A stretch of DNA of 64,000 bases from Megaleporinus macrocephalus (taxonomy: Eukaryota > Chordata > Actinopteri > Characiformes > Anostomidae). Shown here piece after piece: positions 47,601 to 59,479 of the stretch (positions within the stretch are counted from its first letter, which is position 1; each line of letters opens with the position of its first letter). The notes beneath the pieces are model-generated. The model was given only the letters and a program-made list of their open reading frames with translations, ran no database searches and was not told the origin of the DNA. The DNA lies in assembly GCA_021613375.1 (NCBI GenBank), contig CM038703.1, positions 20,696,194-20,760,193 on the forward strand. The letters run 5' to 3'. The position numbers and the translations under genes were made by a program.

Positions 47601-48439
47601 GTGCAGAATTCTGATTCGCAAAGCATTTGTTCGATGAAATACTCTTCTTCCTGACAAAAGGAGACGGCAAAAAAAAGAAACAGATCAAAGGCACATCTGG
47701 AGCTGGCAAAGAGAAAAAAGGAGCAAGCGGCAGTCCGGTAAAAAAAAAAAAGCGACAGTATGAAGGAGTTGTTGGTTCCTTGCGAAAAGCAGAGCGTACG
47801 CTGTATGGAGTGGACTCGTGTCATGTAAAGGGTTCAAATCACTGGGGGTGTCATTCACGGTCACCCAGAGCACATGGACTGTGTTTGTTTAGCAACGTTT
47901 AAAACTCAGTAGGCTTTTGCCGGACATTGGGAGATGGAGAGAGGTAGAATAGTGATTGGATGGTGACTGAAGCATGTAAGTAACAGGGCCCGTTTGACCC
48001 TGTATATACACACTGTTAGGGTCCCAAAATGTAAAATTCCTGTGTACTGTGTTCATGATGCTTCCACAAGCCTTACATTCAGACAATTGTGTATATATAT
48101 ATTTTTGATATAGTAATTATTATATATTGTTGCTGTCTAAACAAATACAAGTATCTTCAAAACAGTATTGTCAGTCAATTAAAGAGATTTCATTCCAAAT
48201 TGTTTTGGAGAATTTCTATCACAATGTACAGTTGTGCTCAAATGGCATTAAAAAATGGCATCAAATGGCATTTTTCTTTTGACAGTGATGATATATAGAT
48301 ATACATTTAAGAGAAAAAATAAATTAACCTCTTAGAATGACCTGGATTTCTGCACTGATTGCTAATAAAATGTGGTCTGATTGTTACCAATACCATACAG
48401 ACAAAACAATGTAACTAAACTAATAACACACAAACAGTG
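47601..48439. other. Non-coding stretch
   Basis: The 91-residue frame at 47627-47902 is lysine- and glycine-rich through three A tracts (47665-47760) and looks like low complexity. Three AAATGGCAT words recur at 48240-48275. Nothing else recognised. Confidence 0.45.
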
Positions 48440-49483
48440 GTACTCTTCATGGCTTTTATTGAGCATCTTTATTAAACATCCACAGAGTAGGCCAGAAACA
48501 CCAAGTGAGCCTCTGCGTTAATGACTTCTACCAGCTCTAATTGGCAAAAGGTGTTTCGAGGAGATGAGACTGGAAGGCTTCACAGGTGCTTGGCCCATTA
48601 AATAAAGGCAGCACACAAAGCCTGCTTACTGATAAATCTGTTCCTAAAGCTTCTCAAGACAGGTTAGTGTTAGGCTTGACTTAACGCAAACAACTATCAG
48701 GAGATTTCACTACTGTGTACTACTGATACTCTTCTCAGAGCAGGTGTCCTGTTACGATCACTCTATGAGCACAACCTGAAAAAGGTGGGAAAGAACTACA
48801 AACAGACCTACACAAGATTCTACAAACTACAACAACATTGGTTCATTTGTCCACTGTAAAACACTAAACAAGAATGCTGTTAATGGACAAAGACCACAAA
48901 GGTAGTTGCTGCTGTCAAAAAGAAACACTGGCTCATTTCATGTTTGCCCAAGATCACCTGGATGTTCCAGAATGCTTCTGGAAAAAAAAAGAAAGTTGCA
49001 TGGCGAAGGGAGCACCATAATATGGGGCTCTTTTGCTTGGGGCCTGAATCAATTACAGAGGGAACAATTACTTTGAAGCTTTATCAAAACATTTTACAGG
49101 AGAAGGTAAGATCAGCAGTCCATGACCTTAAGCTGAAGAGACGCTGGTTGATGCAACAAGACACTAAACCAAACCACACGAGTAAATCAACTAAAAAATG
49201 GTTGGGAAAGAGGCTTTTTGTTTTGGAAAGGCCAAGTCCTGACCTTAAACCCATCGAGATGCTGTGGTATGACCTGAAAAGAGCTGTGCAAGCAAGGCAT
49301 CCCTGAAATACCGCTGCACTAAAACACATTCACAGGAATGCTTGGAAATTCTTCTCTACGCTGTGCAAATTTTATTTAGAGCTTTACAACATGTCTGGTA
49401 GAAGTCAGTACTGCTGTAAATTGGAATCCACAGGTTATCAAGTTGAGGAGTTCACTTACTTTTTCTACTGTACCTCAAGTCCA
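48440..49483 (+). mobile_element. Tc1-like transposon relic 2 with broken transposase
   Basis: The 120-residue frame at 48944-49306 carries the C-terminal half of a Tc1 transposase. Residues 44-70 fit the KYR.IL.ENL region, QQDTKPNHTSKSTKKWL (71-87) matches the QQDNDPKHTSK block with its catalytic aspartate region altered, and LERPSPDLKPIEMLW (94-108) holds the glutamate; two residues are missing before PDL. GSTIIWGSFAW lies upstream in another frame, so a frameshift separates them. The 3' end GAGTTCACTTACTTTTTCTA is the terminal sequence of this lineage. Stops and shifts make it inactive. Confidence 0.75.
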
Positions 49484-49509
49484 TATACCCACCTTCCAGT
49501 GCTCAGGTG

Positions 49510-50050
49510 TCTAGCTTCTCTCCTTTCTTGGCTGATAATGAAATTCCTCCCTAATATCTCCTGAGACACCACTCCATTCATGTCTCCTTCGATCGTATGT
49601 AAGCTCAGTACCGATAGCACAGAAACAGCACCATATCAAGATAAGATCATTCACACAACACTTCTTTCTCCAAATATGATGAGCTGAGTCATGATTGAGT
49701 TTATTGCACCAAAACAGTTCTATTTTGTCTAAATGTTCATGTGAAAATGTTAGACATGCTTGTCTGTGTTTATTTGTTGCAGAGAATTGTTGCAGTAGAC
49801 TGCTGGCTTCTCTCCTACCTTCCTCATCATTAGTCTGAGAGAGTTTTTGCATGGTGCACCTGTCTGGGAATGATTAGTGGTGGCTTCATGAACTTTCCAC
49901 TTGCTTATTATCAACCCAACTGTACTGACAGGAATGTTTAAAATCTTTGCGATGGCTAGAATTGTTACTTCTTGCATGAAATTTTCCCAACCAAAGGCAA
50001 CATCTTTCATACTCACATCAGGTCCAATTTGCATGAATACAGGCATAACT
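49510..50050 (-). mobile_element. Tc1-like transposon relic 3, opposite strand
   Basis: Two minus-strand frames together cover the N-terminal half of a Tc1-type transposase. 49750-50046 contains a helix-turn-helix segment (ILNIPVSTVGLIISKWK) followed by GAPCKNSLRLMMRKV, like the GRP-linked paired-like domain. 49511-49852 contains LTFSHEHLDKIELFWCNKL and HHIWRKKC, like the FAKRHL...KIELFG...VWRK region. The expected WSDET segment with the first aspartate is deleted just before KIELF. It ends about 27 bp from relic 2, which lies on the other strand. Confidence 0.6.
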
Positions 50051-50059
50051 TTTTTCGTT

Positions 50060-51425
50060 TGTTTTTGTTTTTAATTTAATTGGTGTTATTAATAGGTATA
50101 TTTTAAAAAGAAATCTTTGTCTATGTGTAAATGTGATGTAAGCATATGCACTAAAAGTTCATTAAATAAGAACAATAAGTGTATAAATAATGTTCTCCCC
50201 TCACTATATATCCATTAAATTAGAATTTTGACAATCCAGCTCCAGCCATTCATACTGAGGGAATGTGAAGGAATGTTTCAGCCCAGACTGTTTTTGCGTT
50301 ATGCCCATATTCGGAACTCCGAGTCTGAGCTCAAATTCCTTTGTGGTCAAGACAAATGGAGTTTTTGAAAAATCACCCCTATCTTGCCCGGTGGTAAATA
50401 AAAATATCTAGAAACCAATACATTAGTACTAAGTAGATTTTTCTCACTTATATCTGTCTGAAGGTTGTATAAGAGCCGTAATGCTAATATTGCAACACGC
50501 AAGCTAATGTTGCTATGCATCACTTTCACCTCACTACGCTATATGACAGTAAAGCTTACTGAAATGTCCTACTGTTTTGCATATTTATAGATAGCTTCTT
50601 ACATAAAACCTCCAAGTTAGATATGCTATAAAAAAATATAAAAAATGTTCAAGCACGCTACCAGCATTACAACTTAGGAGGTGAAATCAGTTATTATAGC
50701 AGTTACAGCAGTTATTATAACACTGCTCCACTCTTTCAGGTCGAGTTAACTAAACTGTTTAATGTGCTTTTCAGAAAATGTTAAAAACATTAAATAATTA
50801 TTAGAATATTTTGATAATCTAAATCAGTTTAAAAGGCATAAGTAATGATATTAAGCCTGTACTGAATTAATATTAAAACCACAGTAAAACATTTGAAACA
50901 CTGATTTATCATACTGTATGATCATGTATGTATCAGTAGAACCACTTGACGAACGCTATGATTGTATGATTGTATCACTTTGTGGTTCATCAGTTGTCTT
51001 CAGAGACTAGAAGAGTACTAAAAGGGCTGCAAATCACTTTCAGTCTGGTCATGTTAAGCAGTGCAGCACAAGTGTGGGTCAGTTTGTAGAGCTACTACAC
51101 CAGCAAAGCAAGCTGATTTGTGCTACCAGTTCAGTGACGTCAGTTCAGTGTACAGTAGCATTAGCTAACATTTAGCAATATTCACATTTTGACTGTTTAA
51201 TAACCCCATAATTCAGAAGATCCAGTGATATCCAGGAGAAAATGTACCAGCTTTAGAACACTTTTAATAACCACAGGCTGCAGGAGAGGCCATTTAAAAA
51301 AATTCTCATAGAAAAATTCTTTTTCACTTAGAGTTCCTTTAACAAGACCATTTTTAAAATGTAAGGGCAACTGAATAAAAATGGTTGGAAAATTTGTTGA
51401 ACTGTTTTTATTGCATAAATTCACA
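50060..51425. other. AT-rich non-coding stretch
   Basis: Nothing recognised in about 1.4 kb except small direct repeats such as CAGTTATTATA near 50690-50720. Confidence 0.5.
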
Positions 51426-52300
51426 TGTCATTAAAAAGTAAAACAAAAACAAAAAAAGAAGAAAATAGAAGCTGGTCAACTTTCCAACAGCCTTTCACCC
51501 ATCCACTCTCTGAGATCCAAACTAGGTCAAACGTTTTCCACGTTTTGTGCCTGAGAAATCTAACAAAATCAGCATGCAAACCTTTTCCCTCACTAAAAGC
51601 AGAGTATGACGCAGGTATTAAAAATTAATGGACAATACAGTGTTCCCTGAATGCCAATTAAATCTCCAGAGGCTTGTCCTCGCAGACCTCGCAAATGCAC
51701 AAAAACCAAACAATGAGGGAGACATGGCCAAAATAGAGATTTTTAATTACATCTCCCCCCACTTAGCGGATTCATTTAACAGCGCTCGTCATTTCAATGC
51801 GAATAAGAGCAGCGTAATCAAATATTCAATAAGAGCGTGTGGAAAAGTCTAAATCGCTCCCTAAAGCACTCTTTACAGCGCTGTTTTAGGGGAAAGAAGA
51901 AAGCCACGTTTCTCTCGGGCTTTGATCGACGTGCTGACCCAGTGTGTGACACGGGAGTTCATTGACGTGCGTGCTTTCACAGAGGGACGTCGAGGCCGGA
52001 GCAGTAATTGAGATCCAGAGCCCCGTCGCATCGGCCATGCCAATCACAGCCATCTGCTGGAAGCTGGCTGGGAGGGACACCCATTACGGCGGACACTCGC
52101 GCAAATCACACAGCCCGCGCAGTCCCAGCCAGTCAAACACAACGTGGAACGAGCAGAGCCTGACATCGCAGCGAGAGGACAACATAAGGAAAAATGAAAA
52201 TAACAGCCTTGGCAATTGCTGTTGACGTTCCTTATCGGCGAGCCTGGGATGCGCTTTAATTGAATGCCTCACAAGTCAATGTCTGTGTATAAACTGTACG
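51426..52300. promoter_or_regulatory. Repeat-poor block with homeodomain-type words
   Basis: A GC-shifted segment with no repeat similarity. Words such as GCCAATTAAATC (51652 on), TTTTTAATTACATC (51740 on) and GCGTAATCAAATATTCAAT (51812 on) lie in well-mixed sequence with CpGs. Short frames on both strands (60-87 residues) show no known domain. Probable conserved non-coding element by appearance only. Confidence 0.4.
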
Positions 52301-52447
52301 TGTTGGACTGTGCAAATGTCTTACGCCATCTGAGAAACATATGTACACACTATATGTACAGCACTGTGCACGTCAGCCATATCGTTAATTTCAGTTTCAT
52401 TTAAGCTCAAGTTTATTTGTCAGTGCTAGAGAAAAACAGGAAACACA

Positions 52448-52980
52448 TACACTACCACTCAAAAGTTTGGGATCACAGTGAAATGTCCTTGTTTTCAATG
52501 GAGTATCTTCCTCCCTTAACACAACAATGGACTGACGGGTCTCTAAAGAAAGTTGTTTCTTTCTGGTCATTTTGAGTCTGTCAGCAAGCCATCAACTGCT
52601 GATGCTTCAGATACTAAACTAACCTTGAATGTTGTGCTTCCTTTTATGCTCACTTATTAGTAGAATGTTTTTCAGCTGTGCATCACAATTGAGCAAGGGT
52701 GTCCTAACAACCAATTAGCCCAATAACATCCTTAACTTGGATTGGCGGCCATACCAGGAGATTTAGACAGAGGACTGAGAATTACTGATAATAGGACTAT
52801 ATGCAAAATAAGCCTCTATACAAAAATAAACTTTAATACAAACATTTTTATTCTTTAAAAATCATCTGATACACTTAAATTGACTGTGAAATGGACAATA
52901 TAGTTTATGAATTACATGAAAATGAAAAACTGCATGAAAAGAAATTTTAAAGTGATCCTAAACTTTTGAGCGGTAGTGTA
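52448..52980. mobile_element. Non-autonomous Tc1/mariner element with both ends (52450-52978)
   Basis: The left end CACTACCACTCAAAAGTTTG is inverted at the right as CACTACCGCTCAAAAGTTTA, each continuing into GGATCAC; about 25 of 27 terminal bases agree. TA dinucleotides flank both ends (52448-52449, 52979-52980), the target site of Tc1/mariner. At 529 bp it has no transposase frame. Few differences between the arms suggest it is younger than the transposase relics nearby. Confidence 0.9.
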
Positions 52981-53377
52981 TTTAATAGAAAATTACACAA
53001 AGTATAGCATCATACATATCATTTGCTTGCCCCTTTTTCTGTTGTTCCAATCTTAAAACAAGTTCCAGCCACTAAAAACAATTTCTCTGCACATTTCTCA
53101 TTTCTTTCTCATGTGCATCTCAAATGGGTAAAGGAGATATTTCTGAGAGCAGATTTAAGATCACCTGCCAAATCCTGAAAAATCTAAAAATATATTTATA
53201 GGTTTTACCTACATTATAAGAATGTTTTCTGCTGTTGTCCCAAGGATGAGAAATAAAAGAAGTTATATTTAATTTGAAATACTCATTACTGTTTTACTTT
53301 CTGTGTTACTAATATATAGAACAAAACTTTCCCTTTCCCTTTTTGACACCCTTTCTATTGTGTCAAAAATTATACAC

Positions 53378-53379
<2 letters not shown>
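52981..53379. other. AT-rich non-coding sequence
   Basis: Nothing recognised. Confidence 0.55.

Positions 53380-53459
<80 letters not shown>
53380..53459. repeat. (AT)n microsatellite, about 80 bp
   Basis: Pure AT dinucleotide run. Confidence 0.98.
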
Positions 53460-53462
<3 letters not shown>

Positions 53463-53799
53463 GATTGGCAGATATTTTGTAAATGAAGATAAATTAACTA
53501 AAAATAAGTTAAATTATCTTATAATTTGCTCCTAAAATGAGAAATACAGGATATATCAGCCAGATATAGGTTGTTTGCAGTACACAAGCTTACTCCGACA
53601 GCAACTTGGGTAGTGTGTGTCTGTGGTAGCTTTGCAAACGGTTGTGCTGGTAGGAAAAGTAGTTTAATTGGTTTGAACAATCCTTGTTCTTGTTTACTTG
53701 GGAGAGTTTCTTGCATTGTTTTGTTATTTTCATGCCGCATTTTACATTAACGGCTCTTGTGCGGCATGCTCACAGCAGAGCTGCCATGTGGTGGTCTGT
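53460..53799. other. Non-coding sequence
   Basis: Nothing recognised. Confidence 0.5.
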
Positions 53800-54560
53800 T
53801 AAGTCAGATTGGAAAATAAAGCTTGCTAGCTTTGTTGTTTTCTTTTGAACCACCAAACTGCCACCGTCTGTGAATGTAAATACGGAACGTGGCAGGCCTG
53901 TCAGTAGGTTTGTGCGGGCTCTTACGTTACTGCTGGAGAAAAGTCTCATCCAGCCATGTGTGATTACTGCTGGCTTCGTTAGCTGGATGCTCACACAGCG
54001 GCAGACGGGCCTGCGTCCAGCCAAGCGGCGCAGCGGCGTGTCACAGACTCTCCAGTTAATGACAAATTTGCATTTTGAAACACCTCTCCTCCTTCCTTTC
54101 TGCCTCTGTTTCTCCTTCATGCCCTATCTGAAGGAGTTCTCCCCACCGATCTGAGGCCTCCCCCCCGATCGAAGTGCTACCGCTGGGCCGTAAACGAGAT
54201 GTGACGAGGCCCGGTGAGAGGTGGCTTCGCAATCTGTCTCACCGCATCACCCTGCTCACCTTGCATTGATTACGTTTTGACAGAGCACAAACTCGGCCAT
54301 AAGCGACACGGCTTTAGCACAAACTAAGAAAAAAATATATCCGCAAGAAAACGCACACAGACGGACAGTGTTTGGGCTAAGGAGCAATTCCATTTCCATC
54401 ATACCGAAGCTGATAATGAAATCTTACACACGTCAGGGGCTTTCTCTCCCTCCTGTCATAATTACTTCAGAAAACTGCAAGCTACACACTCCCCTCATGG
54501 TCTCGTTGTTCCTTTTTTATCTCAGTCTTCTCTGCCGTTCGTTGTGGGATTAGATATAAA
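53800..54560. promoter_or_regulatory. GC-shifted repeat-poor block
   Basis: CpG-bearing mixed sequence (for example 54000-54045 and 54160-54215) without transposon similarity. The 116-residue minus-strand frame (53770-54120) and the opposed 94-residue frame (53870-54154) overlap antisense and have no recognisable domain, as expected where stops are rare. Possible conserved non-coding element. Confidence 0.3.
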
Positions 54561-54904
54561 GGAAGGTATTGAATGTTCTAACCCGCCTCTAAACCAACTG
54601 TGTGAATAAACCAGTATAGAGAGGACTTGAGTATCTTCCAGCTAATACCTCACTCTGAGCAAGACTTGGCATCGTTTTAGTTGGAACCATGAGAGAATGT
54701 TACTGGGCTCAAATCGACCACATGCCGCGCACTAACCGCAGATTCAGACGTTTTTAGACGATTCAAGGCATAAATAATCCTGAAGCGCTGAAGTATTCAT
54801 CCCCCAATAACAGCCTACGATGCACTTCAGAATGCAGAAGATAAAGATTTAAGTGCACTGCAAACACTGCAAAATAACCACACACCACTCACAACCACCA
54901 TTTA
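54561..54904. other. Non-coding sequence
   Basis: Nothing recognised. Confidence 0.5.
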
Positions 54905-55160
54905 TATATACTCGCTGGTCTGCCTTCACATGCATATTAACATGAGGGACAGCCATTCTTAATCCATAGGGTTTAATATGATGTCGGCCCACCCTTTGCA
55001 GCTGTAACAGCTTCAGCTCCTCTGGGAAGGCCTTCTATAAGGTTTAGGAGTGTTTATAGGAGTGTTTAAACACATTTGTGAGGTCAGACACTGATGTTGG
55101 ATGAGAAGGCTTGGCTCGCAGTCTTCGCTCTAATTCAACCCAAAGGTAGTCGTTGAACTA
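54905..55160 (-). mobile_element. Tc1-like transposon relic 4, 3' end only
   Basis: On the minus strand, 55155 downward translates to LWVELERRLRAKPSHPTS followed by VSDLTNV, the C-terminal tail of a common fish Tc1 transposase (consensus LWDELERRLRARPSRPTSVSDL). Further on, CCTTCCCAGAGGAGCTGAAG and GCTGCAAAGGGTGGGCC match the rest of the tail (the LPRRVEAVIAAKGG region) at DNA level. The catalytic domain is absent. Confidence 0.7.
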
Positions 55161-56303
55161 ATTTGAAGGCCACATGAAGTTTGAGACTTGAGTCAAAATC
55201 TTTGAAAATGTCAAACAAGAAATTTGCATTAGACTGAAAATAAGAAGCTGTTATGATTTTTCCTTCCCTTTCATGGGCCGGTCAACTCAGATGCATTCAG
55301 TCAGTTCAAACTATAAAATAGCCTGCTGAAAAATAGCCATGTGTTCTTAGTCATGTGTACATATTTCAAGGTTTCTATGAGAGACGTTAACTGGGTGATT
55401 TATAATCTCCGTTCATGCAGCGTATCAAGAGATGGTACAAGAGATGGTACAGCATCCACGAACTTCAAAACATCCTTCTTTCCATGCTAGCACTATCTAT
55501 AGCCAGAGTTTTGACTCTAAAAAATCTTGAATGTCAGCACAGAAGTGGAAAGTATAATTAAAATCTACTGAAATTCTCTGCTTTCTCTGTTGCAGATGAT
55601 GAATTTGCTAGACAAAATACTCTCAGGAACATTTTTAGCTCAGTTTGTCCTACTGAGAGCAATAATATCAATAATTACACTGTATGTACTTATAAATTAC
55701 CAATCTTGAGCTTAACTTGATTTATTTCATTATTTCATTTATTTCATAACCAGTATGTTATGAAACACCACATGGGAAGCATATTCATTCCAAAACAATA
55801 ACTTCTCAAGAAAAGGAAAAGCATCCAACATGACTTATAGTGGAAGTTAATGTATGATTTTAAGACCACGGCTATTGATCTGTTTACAGTGGCCAGCCTG
55901 CAGTTTCAAATTTGATCAAGAAACAAACAAATCAAACAAACGAAATAAAGACAAAAAAACTAAAATCAGGTCCAGACAGCGACGATATGTTAGTAGAATG
56001 TTCAAGGATCTACTTATCTTCCCCCAGTAAAGCACTGGGAGAATAGGTAAACCATGCGTGAGGCTTTTTACTAATTCATAGGGCTGTTTTAGTTGTTAAA
56101 GGATGTGGGACATCCTCACAGAGGGCACTCCATAACAGCTGAAGCGCACCCATGAACGAGCATGAGTACTTTATGGCTATATTGTGTTCCAGCATGTAAG
56201 CAATATGCCCCGGGTGAAAAGGCGCTAAAAGCGAAGGCCTGCCTAAAGCCAGTGCTTTGCTCAAGAATAAACCTAATGGAATAGAAACATGGAAGAAGCT
56301 GTG

Positions 56304-56306
<3 letters not shown>
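55161..56306. other. Non-coding stretch
   Basis: No gene or repeat recognised apart from a small tandem GAGATGGTACAA duplication at about 55430-55452. Confidence 0.5.
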
Positions 56307-56344
<38 letters not shown>

Positions 56345-56400
56345 TTTGTGTATGTGAGAGTGAGAGAGAGAGAGAAAGAGAGAGAAAGAGGGAGAGAGAA
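56307..56400. repeat. (GT)n then (GA)n compound microsatellite
   Basis: GT run at 56307-56340, a short TTTGTTTGTGTATG bridge, then a GA-rich tract to 56400. The frames on both strands here are repeat-driven. Confidence 0.95.
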
Positions 56401-56559
56401 AGGGCTGTGTTGGTACTTAAAATGGAGAGTTTTGTAAATAGCAGGAAAAAAGCTTACCAGCAAAAAGCAGATACACTTCATGGATCTATAAATATTGCTT
56501 ATCGTATCTTCATCTATCTCTCAAGCTTCCAATTTGAATCATTGCCACATTGCTAAGCA

Positions 56560-57300
56560 GGTGCGAACTCGATCATTCCCCGACAGTTCGACGAAAACAG
56601 ATCTTTTTATTGCACACGTTGTTGACTAACATCTGCGTTTGTAGGGCTGTGGTGGCTTACTGTGGCTGAGAGGCAATGATGAATAGCTCACTGGCTGGCT
56701 CTTATTTGTCTCCTTGATCAGGGTTATCTGTAGATTTCTCTCTTTCTCTCTCTCTCTGGGATGCTGACTATTCCCACTACTCCAGTTCACCCTTTTTTTT
56801 TGTGTGTCTCACTTGAGATAATGTCACTGGAAGGGGCAGAAGGAGCACTCTCGTCCTTCAACTCTCGCAAAGCGCAGTAGCCACTTTTCATCAAGCACCA
56901 GAGCAGACATGGGAACGCATGTTAAAAGGTTATCGCCGGCCTTCAAAGATCACTATCAAAGGCAACACCTTGAACGCACCGCCAGAGAGAAAACCCTGAC
57001 GTGGAATTGCGCTGACAAAGGATTGTCAAAGTACGGCGGCGCAGGAAAAAGGGACTTTCTGAAGATACCTGCGCTTGGTGAAGATTTCAGGAACGTTCTG
57101 AGGCGATAAACAATGCCGTCTCCCGAAACCCTAAAAAACTGAGTGATTTCCTCAACCCTGGAAAAAAAAGGAAATGGTGCGCATTTGATTTAGAGCTGTA
57201 GAGTGCACAGCTGAGGCTTTGAAAGACACATTTACTCGAGTGAACGAGGGCTTTCCCCAGCACACTGTAAACAACCTCCCACTGAAGAAAGCTAAAGGAG
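56560..57300. promoter_or_regulatory. Repeat-poor block with clustered CAAAG sites
   Basis: Within about 90 bp lie TTCAAAG (56942-56948), ATCAAAGG (56955-56962, a match to the TCF/LEF site CCTTTGAT), ACAAAGG (57015-57021) and GTCAAAG (57025-57031); ATTGT between the last two could also suit SOX proteins. The surrounding sequence is mixed, with CpGs and no repeats. A 66-residue frame (56909-57109) covers the cluster but has no recognisable domain. I favour an enhancer-like element. Confidence 0.4.
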
Positions 57301-58140
57301 GAGGGAGTTAAGAAACCCTTTCAAGAGATCTAATGGAACACAAGTAAGGACAAGAACACAGTCTAAATAAAGGTACTAAACTTAGGCAGGTGAACGTGAT
57401 GTGGTAACAACTACAATCTTCAAGTAACAATTAGGCGAAAAGTCAAATTTACACTATTTTCTATCGACACCAGACGTAAGCACAGCAGTCAAATTTGAAG
57501 ATATGAGGCTAATGCTAACAACAAACACTAGAAATGAATAGTCACTCAAATCTTTTCTGTAAATGCATTCCCAAATGTCATCCAGGTCTTCATTCAGGTG
57601 CTGCGGGTTCGTCCATTTAGGTGGCCGGGTCGATGGTTTAGGGCACAGTGTGACTGTGAACTATCAAAATGAGCAAAACTTCACAGCGTAGCTGAATGCA
57701 GCCAATTTAAAGTGTTGAGCCAAACTCCAAGTGAGTGTCCTTCACAGGTATACATATCACACATTTATCAATAGCAAGTCAGTTTGGGAAATGTCTACAT
57801 TGCCCCGGTCAACTCTAAGTGAAGTGGAAATGAAAAGGAAGCATCTTTGATGATAGGCCACGCAAACTCAAAGAGCTGGGCCGCTGAGTGCTGAAGCATG
57901 CAACGCATAAAAAACGCCTCTATTCACTGTTGCATCACAAGCTGCCCCTGGAAGGGTAATATTAATGCAAGAGGCATACGGAGACATTTAAAACAGTTAT
58001 ATCTAAATGGAGAAACCATGTATTAATTTTTGACCATTTTGTAACAAATTCACAATGAATGGATCAATAGAAATACTCTAAAATAACAACATTCTGGTTC
58101 TACTGACTTACATTAAAAGTAAAGTCTGTTTGAGGAAGAC
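57301..58140. other. Non-coding stretch
   Basis: Nothing recognised. Confidence 0.5.
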
Positions 58141-58144
58141 TCTT

Positions 58145-58520
58145 TCGTGTTTCATCTTTACTGCACTCCCAAATCAAGTTCCATAAACACATGGTTCTGT
58201 GTGAGGAAGTCCAGTGGCCTGCATGGAGTCTTGACCTCAACCCCATTGAACAGCTATGAGGTGAAGTGGGTTGTCGATCATGAGCCAGGCCTGCTCGTCC
58301 AACATCAGTGCCTTATGAGTGAATGGCCACAAATTCAAAATCTTGTGGAAAGCCTTCCAAGAAGAATATAGTTGCCCAGGACGGTGGGCAGCCCTATCCA
58401 CACCGCACGGGGTGCATTTGGGGGTTAGGTGCCTTAACCTCAGCCCATGACGGCCCCCATGTGATGTGTCAGCTGTCCACACACCTTTGGCCTTATTATG
58501 AATGTATTACAGCAGTACAG
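58145..58520 (+). mobile_element. Tc1-like transposon relic 5, interrupted by a repeat fragment
   Basis: From 58212 the text translates QWPAWSLDLNPIEQL, the Tc1 block with the catalytic glutamate, then a stop. AGGCCTGCTCGTCCAACATC and CTTGTGGAAAGCCTTCCAAG continue the tail. At about 58375 the element is broken by about 80 bp beginning CCCAGGACGGTGGGCAGCCC, which resembles the SINE-like repeat seen at 21655. Tc1 sequence appears to resume with GTCAGCTGTCCACACACC and CTTTGGCC. The upstream catalytic domain is missing. Confidence 0.65.
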
Positions 58521-58565
58521 CAGTTTCCAGACAGCAGTATCTTTCGTTATGTTTACGATTATAAA

Positions 58566-58570
<5 letters not shown>

Positions 58571-58648
<78 letters not shown>
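58571..58648. repeat. (AT)n microsatellite, about 78 bp
   Basis: Pure AT dinucleotide run. Confidence 0.98.
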
Positions 58649-58653
<5 letters not shown>

Positions 58654-59160
58654 GCACCATTCGTCTTGGCCCCCTTTCAGTTTTGTAACATGTCTGTCAC
58701 TATCTTACATCTTTTATTTGCTGTGCTTCTACTACATTATTTACTACCTCTCTCTTTTCATTCTTCCTTTTTCTCCTGCACAGTTAAAACTTACAGTTTG
58801 CTAGTAAATTCAGTTTTCTCTTGTAAAAACATTGCGTTTACATGTGGAAACAGTTCATTTGTAAAATCCACAGCTAATTAAAAAATAAGATTAAAAGCTA
58901 AAACTAAGTGCAATCAAATTAATAATCAGAATCTCAACATGCCAAATTACTCTTTATGTATTTGGATTACAAGCTTTTCAGACACAGGAACGAAATTAGC
59001 AAAGCATCAAATGTGCTGCAGGATGAAGAGGCCATTAAAATCTGATATCTGCTCAAGTAAGTACATTTCCTCGTGTTCTGCTACAACAGCAGTTAGACGA
59101 ATTAATGGAGAAAATTAAAGTCTAAATGGTTCATTTTTGCAGGACTGTGTTGTGTTATAA
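58649..59160. other. AT-rich non-coding sequence
   Basis: Nothing recognised. Confidence 0.55.
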
Positions 59161-59164
59161 ATCA

Positions 59165-59470
59165 CTACTGCCGTACACAGTCGAGTCACATTATTATGAT
59201 CACTTCCTACTTTTCTAAGGCGGCAGTGCGTAGGTGGCAGTGTTATGGTCTAGGCAATCTTTTCCTGACATTCTCTGGACCCACTCATCCATGTGGATGG
59301 CACTCTCAGTCGATTTTGGTATGAATCCATTCTTACAGATCACACAAACCCCTGTACTTACAGTGCACCTTAAAAATAGGAGGGCATCACATTTATGTTA
59401 CTGGAAAATACTAATATCTGAAAATTTCACAATTTTATCAGTAAAATTCTGAACATAACGGATAACTACC
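59165..59470 (+). mobile_element. DNA transposon fragment with GTCGAGTCACATTATTATGA end
   Basis: The terminus ACAGTCGAGTCACATTATTA followed by TGATCACTTCCTACTTTTCT matches, from memory, the end of a fish DNA transposon family. Inside, SFPDILWTHSSMWMALSV (in the 72-residue frame at 59234-59452) resembles its decayed coding portion. The other end and any target duplication were not found. Superfamily not assigned. Confidence 0.4.
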
Positions 59471-59479
59471 ATCCAAGAA

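Noticed and set aside
47627..47902. Lysine/glycine-rich 91-residue frame
   Set aside because: Lysine runs come from three A tracts; otherwise featureless.
53770..54154. Overlapping 116- and 94-residue antisense frames
   Set aside because: Mutually antisense open frames are expected in GC-shifted DNA, and neither has a recognisable domain.
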